NCBI GenBank assembly: GCA_035236585.1
Contig: CP141136.1
Coordinates: 29,604,449-29,668,448 of the forward strand
Length of the DNA: 64,000 nucleotides
Direction: 5' to 3'
DNA from: Warburgia ugandensis
Taxonomy: Eukaryota; Streptophyta; Magnoliopsida; Canellales; Canellaceae
Part shown: positions 1-12,218 of the stretch, piece by piece
Layout: the number at the start of each line of letters is the position of its first letter
Numbering within the stretch: position 1 is the stretch's first letter
Notes under the pieces: model-generated
The model's input: the letters and a program-made list of their open reading frames with translations, nothing else
Database searches by the model: none
What the model was told of the DNA's origin: nothing
Program-made: the position numbers and the translations under genes

Positions 1-250
1 AGTTAGGAAAGTTGAATTTAGCTTGTGATTTTGTTTATTTCCTTTTCATTTAGATATAAAAATTTGTATTTCTTAGTTAATTAATAAATTTGAGTTTTTA
101 GTGCATTGTTAGTTAATTTCTTTAATTTCTATTATTTTTAGGAATTTAAATTTTATTTAAGCTCCTATTTTTTAAGATGAGTCCCAATGGGATCAGCCTG
201 TACTTGAACAAACTATAATACAATAGGCGTGCACTTGCAAAAAACAAATA
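1..250 (+). repeat. 3' part of the 5' LTR of the old Athila-like element
   Basis: This stretch aligns with the last 250 bp of the 3' LTR ending near 8134. Both copies share the ATTAATAAATTTGAG block, the GGGATCAGCCTGTACTTG-type block and the AACAAATA end. The LTR start lies before the window, so the left target duplication cannot be checked. Confidence 0.85.
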
Positions 251-256
251 AGTTTT

Positions 257-273
257 TGGTGCCATTGCTAGGA
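257..273 (+). other. Primer-binding site, tRNA-Asp type (degenerate)
   Basis: TGGTGCCATTGCTAGGA resembles TGGCGCCGTTGCCGGGG, the complement of the plant tRNA-Asp 3' end. It lies a few bases after the LTR end, where minus-strand DNA priming would start. tRNA-Asp priming is characteristic of the Athila group. Confidence 0.7.
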
Positions 274-1394
274 CATGAAACATAGTTTTCATGAAATTTG
301 AAATGAAAATTTTAATAATTGCATTCATTTTACATTCTAGGTTTTTTTTAAAAAAATTAGAGCAAAATCACTCTATTTCTTGAGATTTGGTACTTATTAT
401 TATTTTATTATTCATAAAAAATTAGAAAAGAAATTAAGCTAGCATTTCAATTAATATAGCTAAAGTTTTATTTTTATTTTGTCTAAATTATGGTAAGGAT
501 AATTTTTATGTTTTAATCACAATTAATCTAAAATTGTTATAATAATATAGGTTAAGAGTGGACAATCATAGCCTAGAAGTGGAGGTGGAATGTAAATGGT
601 CCCACCCTTGTACAAGAAGACCTTATTTAGGACGTCACTGTTAGTAATCCTAACTCCTTGTAATTCCTTGATTAGGGTATGCATAATTAGAATAATTTTA
701 CATTATTGTTTGGTAGTGTAATTGTAGACAAATAACATACTTTATACCTATTATATTTTAAGGCTTGCATTAGTTTATTGCTTTTTAATTGCATCTTATA
801 GTATGTTTATCGCTTTAAGGCAATTTATATGTCAATCAAACTACCATGGAGTGTGGAAATTAATTAATAAGGGAACAAATCCCACAAGATCAATTGTAAA
901 TTTCATCACCATCTCTTAGCCCACTTAAGAATCACCACAAGTGTGTAACCCAGCTTTCCATATTAATTTAAAATTAATTAGAAGAGACCTATAGAGACCA
1001 TAACATGCTTGTAAGACCTTCTTAGAAGGAGGCGACCCTTATCTAACTGATTATGTCAGTAATTAAATGACTAGCTTTGCCAATACATTCGATGACTCAG
1101 ATCACCTAAGACTAGTTGAGGGTGTGAAGTGGTTGGTTAGGTTAGGATATAACTTTTCAGTGGTGGGATAAGTCTAAAAGAGAGGAGGAGAATTAGATTA
1201 AAATAATATAAAATCTTCTCTCGCACACAAATTCAAGAGAATAAAATTGTTTTCTTACTAGCCTTAGGGTTGTTTGAATTGTGTACTCTTTCATTGTCCA
1301 TCATTAGCATTTAGTTTACATCATATAAGGTAGTTTTTCTCATTAAAAAGAAATAAATAAATAAAAACACAAATAACAAAAATAGGTTCTTTCG

Positions 1395-4300
1395 TTGTAT
1401 GCACTTTTGGATATGCTACAAAATAAAATATTAGTCAAGTATGACCAATATGACATACAACCAGATCAATCATCATTAGTGACTAATAAAAAATCTAGGG
1501 GCAACTTACTCAGTGAAAGTATTAGAGGTGATCAAGGCCCTCCACTCATCTTGAATGAGAGACCACCACCTCTAATGGATGATTAGTATCAATCTCCATC
1601 AAACAGAGATTAGAGAAGGAATAACAAAAGGGAGTGAGACTAATAGAGTGAAAATGAGGACAATGATTTATATCAAAACTTTTGTGGTAGACCTCTAAGA
1701 GATTACCTATAGCTTATGTGCACTAGTACACCATTTTATGTCATTCTTCCTCAAAATGCTAGTACACTAGAATTGAAAATGGAGATAATCCAATTACTTG
1801 CCAAATTCGATGGCTTGGACAGTGAAAATCCTTAGTTACATCTTAAAGAGTTTGATGAGGTGTGCAATATCCAACATACATAGAACATTAGTTTAGATAC
1901 TATAAAGGACTTTGAATGAAATGACTAGAAAATTCTTGAAAAAGTCTTTCCAACAGATAAAACAAATACATTCAGCCAAAAGATGATGAACTTTACCCAA
2001 AATGACAAAGAATCATTCTGCCAATGCTAGAAAAGGTTTAAAGACTTATTACTTACATGCCCACATCATGGCTATGAACCATGGTTCATCATCAACTCCT
2101 TCTATGATGGACTTAATTCTGATATGTGCTAGTTCTTAGGGATGAAGTGTAATGGAAAATTTTTGACTAAACAACCTAAGGAGGTGGGAGAGTATTTGAA
2201 ATGACTATTTGAAAGTGCAAAAACTTGGGCTAACTCAAAAAGAGTTGAACATCCAGATAAGTCTAAGTCCACTACAACATCTTCTTGGGGAGGCATCTAT
2301 GCCATGTCAAAAAAAGATAAACTTAATTCCAAACTAGCATCTCTAGCCCTAAAATTAGAGGTCATAGAAACGAGGAAGAGTATCTTTAAAAAGGATGAAC
2401 AAGTGTGTAGCATTGGTGGAAGTACCACACATCTTACTTAGGAATGTCTCACCATTCCAAGAGGTACTTCATGATCAAGCTAATGCAATGAATACATAAA
2501 CAAGACCTATCTCTCCATATTCTAAGACATATAATCCCAAGTGGAGAAATCATCCAAATTTCAGTTGGAAAAATAAACCCACTGCTAATGTCTCACAACC
2601 CTATCCATACTAGCCTCACCAACAAGACTACGGACACCATGTTCTAACCCCATACCAAACTCAGCAACCAACTACTCCTGGACCTTACTTACCCCACCCA
2701 TAAGGCCTGTAGAAAATAATATTTATCAACTTATCCAAAGCCAAGAGAGGAAAACTTCTCAATCAGAAGTCCAGTTAAAACAAGCCACATAGTTCATGAA
2801 TGAAATGAAAAATATGAAGAGTCAAATAATGAAAAATATGAAAAAAGAAAAAGAAGAAGAAGGAAAGTGTCTATCTCAACTACAAGCAAACCCTAAGGGT
2901 GTGCATGGGGTTGGTAATAATCCACATCATCAAGATTTACCATGAAATAGATTAGGGCTGCCACCATTGTGAGTGGTAAAAAAATTAAGAAAGATGAGCT
3001 ACCAAAGACTGATAAGGTAGAGAGACCCATTAAGAATAAAGAAAAATCTAAAGAAAGGGACCCCACTCCACTTGTTGAACCATATCCTATGCTTGCTCCA
3101 TTTCCTCAAAGCTTGCATCAAGTCACAATGAGTACTACAAATGATCAGATTATAGATATATTCAAGCAAGTTAAGATCAACATACCTATCTTAGATATAA
3201 TAAATCAAATCCCATTATCTACCAAATTTTCAAAAGATCTATGCACATCAAGAGGAAATTGAATGTGCAAAAGAAGGCATTTCTGACTGAATAGGTAAGT
3301 TCAATTTTTCAACACCATATAGCCCAAAAATACAAGGATCCAGGTTGCTCCACTCTCAATTGTATCAATGCCAACTACAAGATTAACCAAGCTCTCTTAA
3401 ATTTAGGATCCAATGTCAATCTATTACCCTACACAATCTATGTTTAGCTAGGATTAGGAGACCTCAAGCCAACATTCATTACACTCCAATTAGTCGACAG
3501 ATTAGTGGTAATGCTGAGGGACATAATAGAAGATGTGTTAATCCAAATACAACAATACATTTCACAGTCAATTTTCTAGTTTTAGACACACAACCAAGGT
3601 AGAATGAGCAAGGAGAAATCCTATCATCCTTGGATGTCGATTTTTGGCTATGTCCAATGCTTTAATAGACTACAGAAATGTTGGCATGAAGCTTTCATTT
3701 GGCAACATGACACTAGAATTGAACATCTTTGATATATGTAAGCAATTGAAAAAAATCCCTCATGATTTTTGCATTGTGTCAACATGATATTGTGTAAGAT
3801 CATTTCATAACATCTTCTTTGTCGAACCCATATGAGGATTATTTGGCCCACTTCAATGAGTTTAATGAGGATGCATTAATAGATGAAGATAATGTCCTCC
3901 TTGATTATGTGCCTCCTATGGACCCAGAAAGATGGAAACCTTATTTCAAGGAACTTCCACCAAGGGAGTACACTGTCATTCCGTCATCTGAAAAATCTCC
4001 TAAGATAGATTTAAAACCTCTATCTTCTGACCTCAAATATGCCTACTTAAGAGAGGAAGAAACTTTTCCTACTATAATTTCCTCCTAATTAGAAACGTCT
4101 TAAGAGGAATAGTTAATAGACACTTTAAAAAAACCCAAAGGTGTTATAGGATGGACCATTGCTAATATAAAAAGGGCATTAACCTTTTAATCTGTACTAA
4201 TAGGATATATTTGGAGGATGATGCTAAACCATTCTATCAGTTGCAGAGAAGGTTAAATCCAAGCATGAAGGTAGTGATTAGAGTAGAAGCCCTAAGTTGC

Positions 4301-4650
4301 TTGAAATGAGAATCATCTAACCCATAAGTGATAGTAAATGGGTGTGTCCAACTCAAATAATTCCAAAGAAGTTTAAAGTGATAGTGATCACTAATGCTAA
4401 CAATGAATTAATCCTTACTAGAATTACCACTAGTTGGTGTATGTGTATTGATTATAGAAAGTTGATTGTTGTCACTAGGAAGGACTATTTTCCTTTGCCC
4501 TTTGTTGATTAGGAAAATATCACTTTTACATGTCTATGTGCACTTTTGTTTATAAGAGGATGCCATTTGGATTAAGTAATTCTCTTGCCACATTTCAATG
4601 TTGCATGTTGAGCATTTTCGGTGATATGGTAGAGTAATTTTTTGAGGTCT
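1395..4650 (+). pseudogene. Gag, protease and reverse-transcriptase remnants of the old Athila-like element
   Basis: Translated pieces match the corresponding parts of the younger element in this window. The gag N-terminal zone is near 1395-2300 (LVKYDQ-type start, proline-rich PPPLMDD). A region corresponding to the gag end and protease lies at about 2970-3650, and the pol N-terminal zone at about 3819-4088. Decayed reverse transcriptase follows to about 4650 (WGMCIDYRK-like and MPFG-like words). It makes no continuous protein and is kept only as a fossil. Confidence 0.8.
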
Positions 4651-6507
4651 TTATGGATAACTTCTCTAGTTTTGAGGAGAAGATTTTAGTATTGCATTGG
4701 GCAAAGCTCCACTACATTTTCATATGGGACCTAGGGATATATCTTGTTTATCAAGACTGAGTGGATCTGATCCCTCTATACCATTTTTTTATATTCGTTG
4801 TTTTCTTCATCAACCATATTCATTTTTAGTCCTATATTTTAAATATTGAGGGCAATGTTTCTTTCAAGTTGGAACTGTATAATTCTAGAAAATTCTATCT
4901 CTAATTGTTGATTTCCTAAAAAATATTTAATTTTTTAATTTTTAATTTTTAATTTTTTTTTTTGAGTTTTTAGGTCATAATATGATGAGAACCAAATATT
5001 TTTGAAGTATAGGCTAACTAACTTTAGCTTATTAATGAAATTGTAGATGATTAATTTATTCATTTATTTATTTTCTATACTATTTCATGAAAGCTAAGTG
5101 TCAAATCATACATGTGTACACAATTGCATATATATAGCTTAAATACATAAGTAGTTATAACTTAGAGATACTGAAGAAATTCAATGGACAACTATAAACT
5201 AAGTGAGTTTTAGAGCCATTCGATTCTTTTGAGAGGTTATAAATGTATTCTAAATTTTTCTTCAACACATTTAAATTAAATTTGATTCCACCAACTCTTA
5301 AATTTAGCTAATTACCTGAATTATTAGAGTATTATCTTTAAAATTTTAGAAGTTTATTGAATTTGATAGGGTCTATAAAACCTAGAAAATGATCTAATCC
5401 ATCCTTGTTATTAAACCAGTGATATAAAACCTACCAAATAACATTTTTACCACTAGTAAGCCAAATTGAGCATTATATAAGCATTTTCTTATGTTACACA
5501 AATTACCTTTACCCCTATTACCCTAGATGATAAATCCATTACCCACTCTTCTAAAATAAGTTAGAAAGGATTGAAGAAATATTTTAAAGTTACAATACAA
5601 AAAGAGAAAGAAAGACAATGAATATAAAGAAAAAGATTTTCAAAAGTGCTAAAAAAAGTCTAAAAAAAGACTAAAGAATATGAGAAAAATGAAAAGAATA
5701 TTCACTTTAGCACAAAGTAAAGAAAAACCCACCAACTTTAGTAGAAGACCTCTACTTGTTTGTGAAGAATTTTGAATACCTCCCAAGCCAATGTTTCATC
5801 CTAATATAAGACCTATTAATTCTAGGATGAATATAGTCATAATGAGGATATGATTTAATGAGTAATTTATGTCTAAGTATTCAAAGATAATGGCATCCAT
5901 TCTAAAGGGATTAAAATTAAATTCCTTACTAACTCCCATTCCTTCATGAAGATATGTAAGATAAATTTATTTTATAGACTCTGCTCTCATATTTAAAAAA
6001 GAGATATGATTTGAACCCTCTGCATGAAAGTTTTTATTTTCGAGTGTATGTCATTGGCTTGGGATTGAAGTTAAAATATATTTTAGATAGAGTTCAAAAG
6101 ATATAGTCTACTTAGAAATAATGATCTATTGTATATGTAGACTATACATAAACACACTCTCTGAGATCTAAGCTTATTTGGAATGTATTTAGCATATGGG
6201 TAGGGTTTTGAATTTATTATTCAATTTTATTAATATGATAAAGTTGATAGATTTATTGAAGATAATTCTCTGAGACAAAAGTGGGAGTTAACTTGAAAAT
6301 GACTTTTGAATTTTGTAGGTATATTCATTGCATACCCTTATAAGGCTTAACATGTCCACAAAGGGATAACCTGGGAGTTTAAGGGCTTATTGTATATGCT
6401 AAATAAAATTGTGAATACCTACAAAAATGGCAATTTATATCACTTAATATATTATTTTTTTTAATGTTTTGCTCAGGAATAGCAAAAGGCTAGTTGGGGG
6501 TGTGTAG
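4651..6507 (+). other. Non-coding 3' part of the old Athila-like element, ending in a polypurine tract
   Basis: AT-rich DNA with no credible gene. It begins with a stretch like the sequence just after the integrase of the younger element (tgtttatcaagactgagtgg). It ends in a purine-rich tract, TAGTTGGGGGTGTGTAG, abutting the TGTTAAAT start of the 3' LTR, which fits the polypurine primer for plus-strand synthesis. No envelope-like reading frame is visible. Confidence 0.6.
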
Positions 6508-8134
6508 TGTTAAATCTTAACTAAAATTTCCTTAAATTAGCATCAGGATAGATCATCAAACCCATTAATTTTAAATGTCAAGATTAAATGTGTATTTTAG
6601 CCCTAATTGATTATCCAATTGTTGTTTGAAAAAATTTAATGGTTAGATGGTCATTGGAGTAGATCAGATGGTTAAAACATGGTTTAGATGATTCTAATTA
6701 CGTTTTATGTGTTGTAGATTAACCAAAAAGGAATTAGATGACTTAGATCAAGTTAACTAGATCATAATCATGGATCAAATGGATGAAACTAAGAGGAGTT
6801 GAAGACAATTAGGAAACTAAATTTGATTAAGGAATCACAGGTGGAGCAGAGAAGTTGATTTGGACTCAACAACAACTGATGAGGAAAAATCCATATAAGA
6901 AGAGGTAGGATACACAATAAAAAACACATAAGGAGAAAGGGGATTTGTGAAGACCGACTTCACCATTATTTCTCTCTCTGGATTGTTCTCTCATTCCCTG
7001 CATTTACCATCATCCACCTTTTAATCCCTTCTTTTTCACATCGATTTTCTCTTGCTTTTCACCATCTCTATCTTTTTCTTCAATACCTGCTCTAGCTCCT
7101 TCATTTCCAACTTCTTCCCCTATGTCTCCTTTTGTTTTCAAACTTCACAGTTGTTCTAGTCCTAGAATCCCACCTTTAATTATTGTTCTTCCTTTGCTCT
7201 TCTTTTGCTATTTGTCGTACCTTCCTTTCTCTATTTCTAGCAGTGATTTTCATGGTTTTTATCACCCAAGTTATCCCTTGTTTTCTATAGGTTTTTCCCC
7301 AAAAATCCTTCCTTTTCACTTCCTTATACTCTTACTAAGAAAATTCAATTTAGGTTTCCCTAAATCTTCTTCCTTTCCCTTCAGTTTTTCCCTTCTTGTC
7401 ATTGTCTTCCTCACTGCATCAATTTTCTTCTTCGTTTCTATTAAAAACCAAAAAGTAGCAAAAATTCTAATTCTACCTGTACACCCTTTGATCTAATTCC
7501 AATGGTGTCCCTTGCTTCATCTTTATCCATGTTTTGTTTATGTTTAGAAGAAACTAAATAATTCTAGGTTAGTCCCTATTTGGTTTTTAACTAAGTTGAA
7601 TCAACGATTCAAGTTTAACCAATATGACCAGTTTAATTTTTCTTTTTCTCTTTTTATTTCAAATCTTCATCAAAATACAATTTCTAATTGATCTATAGGG
7701 TTTGATCTTACATCTGGAATACAAATAGTCAATCTAAGTTGTCCAATTCATGATTTGTATCCTTGGTCCAGATCATCATTTTTTTTTAATATACTTAATT
7801 CGACTAATGAAATGGTAATCAAAGACATGAGTGAAGGTTGATCAAATTGGATGTAACCAGATTTGAAAATTTTGCTGTGATCAAGCTAGGGAAGTTTAAT
7901 TTAGTTTGTAATTTTGTTAAGTTCCTTTTCATTTAGATCTAGAATTTTCTCCTTTTTAGTTAATTAATAAATTTGAGTTTTTAGTGCACTATTAGTTAAT
8001 TTCTTTAATTTATGTTAATTTTAGCGATTTAAATTTTATGTAAACTCCTATTTTTCAAGTCCAGTCCTAATACGGTTAACCTGTACTTGTAGAAACTATA
8101 CTACAATAACCTGTACATTTGCAAGAAACAAATA
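6508..8134 (+). repeat. 3' LTR of the old Athila-like element
   Basis: About 1.63 kb. It starts TGTTAAATCTTAACT and ends in the AACAAATA block also found at 243-250. The middle (about 6950-7450) is pyrimidine-rich and gives a chance sense reading frame of 124 codons; a similar zone lies in the other Athila-type LTRs of the window. Confidence 0.85.
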
Positions 8135-9949
8135 CTAACATGCTAAACTTAAGGAAAAACTACATTATTGTCTATATTGGAAATCTAAGCAACATGAATA
8201 ATGTGTACAACTATGTTAATAATATAAATAGGCTAGATCTACATGAATGCATGCTAAAACAAGGTGAATGGAAAAGATGTAAGATGATAGAGAAAGAAAA
8301 AGAATATAAGAAAGAAAGAAATGGAAACTTAGCTTGAGACCCAACCTTTATTTCCAAAGGATTTGATCACGAAAGCTCGAAAGGAACTTGGATAAGGGTG
8401 ATTTGGCCTTGAGCTCTAGGGAAAGTTGAAAGATCCTTAATATATTCAAAACATTCATATTTATAGATTCAATGATTGAGATCAAGTTACTTTATTTGAT
8501 TTTGATCCAATGGCTAGATGGGGGACGTGGAATTCAATTATGGAAGTGGGAGATTAGAATTAAAGAAATAGTATAGGAATGGATGGAGAAAAGAAAGAGG
8601 AAAGGTGAATGAATGAGAAAAGGAAGACTAGGGAGATAGCTTAGGGGTGAAGAGAGAAAGTGAATTCAATTAGGAAAGTGGTTGTTGGAGGGGGGAGGCA
8701 TGATTTTCATTTTAGGAAAGTGGGGTGGAAAATGGGAGAAAATAAAAACAAAAAAGATGGAAATTATAAGGAATAAGTAGAAAAGGAAATTAGTGGGGGG
8801 AAAAGTGAAAAAAAATAGATTTTCATAATTAGAAAGTCCTAAATATGAGGGTCATGGTATGCATGTGGAGGAAATTGGAGTGGTTTTGGAAACCTAAGAT
8901 CTACAGACGCTTGGATGGGAATGTATGGTTGAGATATTCCTTTCTTTAGGATTTTGGTTTGACTTTTCAACATAGTAAAGGTTCCTAGGGTTTTCTTCTT
9001 TGTTTTGCTTCAATCCTAGCTCTTAGATCATACTTACCTTTGTTTGGATGGATGGGATCCCTTTATGGCATATAAATCTTCCTTAAACTTCATTTTCTCT
9101 TCACCTTTAGATTTGATTGCTAGGAAGAATGGCCTTGATTCTTGTAGATCTTCATGTGCTTATGTGGACTAGTTGTACTTCAATATCTTGTATGGATAAC
9201 AATACACTCATTGGTTAATTGTTCATTCTTTTGGTTGAGTAAGAGAAAGAAAAAAGTAAAAAGTCTTCATGTAGTCCCATTCTTGTTTTATTGTTTAGAA
9301 ACTTTCATTGTATATGATTCCAATGTATATGAATTGAGCTTCTTCCATAAGCTTCCAAAGGTGGTGATGGATATGCAATTGTGTTCGAATTGAGATTTTG
9401 CCACCTTTTTACCCTCATTTGAGTAGAAGATGTACATAGGATTTCTAACAATTTTGACTTTGATAATGTCACACAATGGTCATTCTAAACATCTAGGACT
9501 TCATTTATGGCATTTTTTACTATCATGTAACTTGGAATGTAAAATTACTCTTTTGAAGATAAAATTAGTAATTTTGTATGTTTTTTACATTTGTCCCATG
9601 GGCTTGCAAAATAGTATAATTAACCCTAATTGGTGATAATTAAGTAATTTTTAAGGCTAAAACATTCTAAACATAGGGCTATATAAGTAATATTTCTATA
9701 TGAAAAACTCAAGGAGAGCACTAGTTTGAAATCAAAGCTTTGGAAAAGCTAGAACTTACAAGTCTCGTCAACTTGAAATAGGCATATGCTTCTGTATCAA
9801 ACTATATTCATTTTCGTTTTGAATGGTTTTCAAGCTCGCAAGTATTGTTCTAAGAAGAATATTGTCTCTTCTCTTTCAACTTTTATGTAGGTAGCCAATG
9901 GATTCATCTCAATAATGATTCTATTGAGGACTTGAGACTGTAGGTGTCT
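8135..9949. other. Gene-free AT-rich stretch
   Basis: No coding region with a recognisable domain was found on either strand. Reading frames of 60-80 codons are scattered and show no family signature. A purine-rich zone at about 8560-8830 (gaaagag/gggg words) looks like an old repeat, but I could not identify the family. Confidence 0.5.
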
Positions 9950-10085
9950 GGTAATAGAGGGTTTTATCTATTCCATGAGGGGGGTTGTGTTGGGTAATAG
10001 AGGGAAAGATTTCTTCAGTGTGGTGGGTGTTTGTGTTGAATAATAAAGGGAAAGATCGATCTGTATAGTGGGATGTTGGGTTGCT
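9950..10085 (+). repeat. Tandem repeat, about 45-bp unit, three copies
   Basis: Three imperfect units carry GGTAATAGAGGG / GGTAATAGAGGGAAAGAT / AATAATAAAGGGAAAGAT, starting near 9950, 9993 and 10039. Each is followed by a GT/GGG-rich second half. Function is unknown; it may be part of an unidentified older transposon. Confidence 0.6.
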
Positions 10086-10124
10086 TTATATTTCATATTA
10101 TATATGGCTATTTTCTAAAAATCA

Positions 10125-10435
10125 TACTACAAAGTAAGCAATAAAGGATAGTTTTTAAAAAAATATCCTATATTGATTACTATATATATATATGACAATC
10201 TATAAAAAACCATCATATATACTTCTTTTAATATAGGATAGTTATTTAAAATCCTCTTATGTTATCCCTAGATCTCACCCTCTCTTATTTATTTGAATAA
10301 CATAAGATGGTTTCCATTAAATTGTCTTATATATTTTCTTATATATAAGACAGTTTATGTTAAAACTATCTTATATTTATTAAATTATGGGACAGTTTTT
10401 CAAAACCTATGTTCTCTATAGGGACATTTGTAATA
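10125..10435. mobile_element. Small CACTA-like non-autonomous DNA transposon (decayed)
   Basis: The stretch is packed with interrupted palindromes such as GGATAGTTTTTAAAAAAATATCC and AAGACAGTTT...AAACTATCTT. Repeats of this kind crowd the subterminal regions of plant CACTA elements, where transposase binds. The ends, TACTACAAAG on the left and the complement of TATTACAAATG on the right, resemble the family's CACTACAA terminus with substitutions. No transposase is present and no 3-bp target duplication could be confirmed, so the exact borders are tentative. Confidence 0.4.
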
Positions 10436-10989
10436 CCTTTTTCATATTCTCTAGATCTTGGAAATTTTAGTAACTTGTGAAGGACAAAGGGGGCCCTCAT
10501 CCCCTATTTCCCTGGCCATGACAAAAAATCTTCCAAGGCATGAAGACAAATTAATTAATTAATTAGCATGACACATGATGTAAACAAGAAAGAATAGTGC
10601 AAAAATATTACTGATCAATGCACATGAATAATTCACACACTAATTCACACACATAGTAAGGGAAATTTTTAGGAAAGGAATTTTATACCAATAAAATCAA
10701 ATAATTTAATTATATGACAACAACAAGAAAAAGTACATACCCAAACCAATATTAATTGAGAAAATATAAGTTTAGGACAAAATGTATGCTAATCCAACTC
10801 AATCTTGGAGTTTTTCATCAAAGCAATAGAGAGTAAATCACAGGTTTGAACTTCACATTATTTTAAAAAGAAGATTTAAAGGATAGGTTCTGAAAATCCT
10901 CTTTTATAACTTGACATTATAAGATGGTTTCTAAGGAGAATATTAGAAGAGTCACAAAGTACAAATGAATTGGTTTGACCAAAGTTGTT
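10436..10989. other. Gene-free stretch
   Basis: AT-rich DNA with no domain-bearing reading frame, no clear terminal repeats and no RNA gene that I could recognise. Confidence 0.5.
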
Positions 10990-11667
10990 GAGTTTGGCAA
11001 TTGCACAAATTGGCCATTCTTTTCGTATTAGGGAATATGGAATTTTTGAAGCAAAAGATTTTATTATTGAAATCTTCGATTGAGGGGCTGATTTCATGGG
11101 GCCCTCCACCATATATATTTGCGCAGTTTTTTAATGGGTTCGCTTTACAAAATCTAGCGAAAGTAGGTATTGTATGTGTGTGAAATTTTTGGGGCGAATT
11201 TCTAGTCAGCTATAGTGCTTATTTCCACCAACACACTAATTATGACTATGAATGGATTTCTCTTCTTAAAGGTCTACAACTTGCCTCTAATTTGCGAGTC
11301 ATTGACTTGCAGATAGCAAGAGACTCAAACGTGATTGTAGCACCACTGACAAGTGTGAGACATTAGAAAAAATGTGGTTCTAACGTGGAGCGTTAAGAAG
11401 GTAGCTTTGGAATCCCAGTTCCTCTTTGACAAGTTTGAATAAGTCCAGTGTAAGCATTTTTAAAGAAGCCAACATGGTACCAGATATGTTGGCTAATTAG
11501 GCTTCTAGAGGAATGGTGTATCTTCATAATGGTTTATGCCTTTTGTATTTGACTTGATACTTATAGATGATATGGTAGCGGGAGTTAGAAGATTGATCAA
11601 GCAGTATGTAGAGTTGTCCTTAATTGTTGTAAGTTTTGCTTTTATCGTATTTACCAAAAAAACCTTT
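10990..11667 (+). pseudogene. LINE-type RNase H domain remnant (L1-like 3' end)
   Basis: The translated pieces follow the plant RNase H fold attached to L1-type elements. Near 11100-11170 is PPPYIF...FFNGFALQNLAKVGIVCV, where the family has a FDGA..NPGKAGIGCV motif; the first catalytic Asp is Asn here. Near 11240-11335 is YEWISLLKGLQLASNL followed by IARDSNVIV, which keeps the second and third acidic residues. Near 11470 is EANMVPDMLAN, matching the ANxVADxLA end motif. These pieces lie in different frames with stops between them, so the copy is dead. TTTACCAAAAAAA near 11650-11667 could be the old poly(A) end. A host RVT_3-type gene relic is the alternative. Confidence 0.65.
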
Positions 11668-11744
11668 ATATATTCAAGTTGATGGCTAAAAAGAATTTAT
11701 TAAGTTTGTACGTTCAAGTTCTTATATTATGCCAAAGTGACTTC

Positions 11745-11815
11745 TAGCCTAGTAGTGGGCAAAAAAATGGTGTATTCCCCTTGACAATAGGTATCAGTTC
11801 GAGGTTGGCACCCTG
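11745..11815 (+). mobile_element. SINE-like tRNA-derived head
   Basis: TAGCCTAGTAGTGGGC (11745-11760) resembles a tRNA-type box A, and AGTTCGAGG (about 11796-11804) resembles box B, about 50 bp downstream. That is the spacing of the internal RNA polymerase III promoter of plant SINEs. The far end is unclear, and no target duplication was found. Confidence 0.4.
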
Positions 11816-11823
11816 CTTCCTAC

Positions 11824-11901
11824 AATAGGTGAATTACAGATTTAGGAGTTTGTAGGAGTATTAATAGGTGAATTATAGATTCAGGAGTTTGTAGGAGTAT
11901 T
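11824..11901 (+). repeat. Tandem duplication, 39-bp unit, two copies
   Basis: AATAGGTGAATTACAGATTT followed by AGGAGTTTGTAGGAGTATT occurs twice in direct succession (11824-11862 and 11863-11901), with two or three differences. It sits just downstream of the SINE-like head. Replication slippage is the simplest explanation. Confidence 0.8.
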
Positions 11902-12133
11902 TTTGTTTTGTAAGTTCTCTGTTTGTACAATACGAAAACAAAAGGTTCTTATATTATGTTTCGGAATTACGCATTTTGAAATATTAACCATCAAATTAAT
12001 ATTTTTAAACAACTCTAAAAAAATAATTGTTTTAATCAGGCTAACAATAGTGGGTTCTCCCAATTGATTCACGACACGGTCACCGAAGAAGTTTAAACAG
12101 CTTTCCCCACCATTTAGTCAAGGAAATAATTTC

Positions 12134-12218
12134 TTTTATCATGAGATATATAGGTCTTTTGTAGTCTGCCCCTTTCCGGGAGCCGCATGCACTGGGCTAT
12201 CCTTTTTATCATAAGATA
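12134..12218 (+). mobile_element. 5'-truncated SINE tail flanked by a 15-bp target duplication
   Basis: TTTTATCATGAGATA (12134-12148) recurs as TTTTATCATAAGATA (12204-12218), one mismatch in 15. Between them is about 55 bp ending CCGGGAGCCGCATGCACTGG then GCTATCCTTT. To my knowledge this resembles the conserved 3' part of a common plant SINE family (GGGAGC...TGCACYGGGCTGCCCTTTT). A long, slightly diverged duplication around a truncated insert is the mark of LINE-driven retroposition. Confidence 0.6.

Larger units (their letters stand above)
1..8134 (+). mobile_element. Old Athila-like Ty3/gypsy LTR retrotransposon, 5' end outside window
   Basis: This is a fossil element on the + strand. Its 5' LTR tail (1-250) matches the end of the 3' LTR (about 7883-8134), with by-eye identity a little over 80 percent, so the insertion is old. 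Directly after the 5' LTR is a primer-binding site resembling the 3' end of plant tRNA-Asp, as in Athila elements. Gag, protease and partial reverse-transcriptase similarity to the younger element at 23430-36229 is visible between about 1395 and 4650. I do not recognise RNase H or integrase. A G-rich polypurine tract (about 6492-6507) precedes the 3' LTR. The element is heavily broken, with many lesions, and cannot be active. Confidence 0.88.

Noticed and set aside
7122-7496. A 124-codon frame rich in Phe, Ser and Leu that mimics a membrane protein
   Set aside because: It lies inside the 3' LTR of the old Athila-like element. The hydrophobic look follows from T/C-rich DNA.
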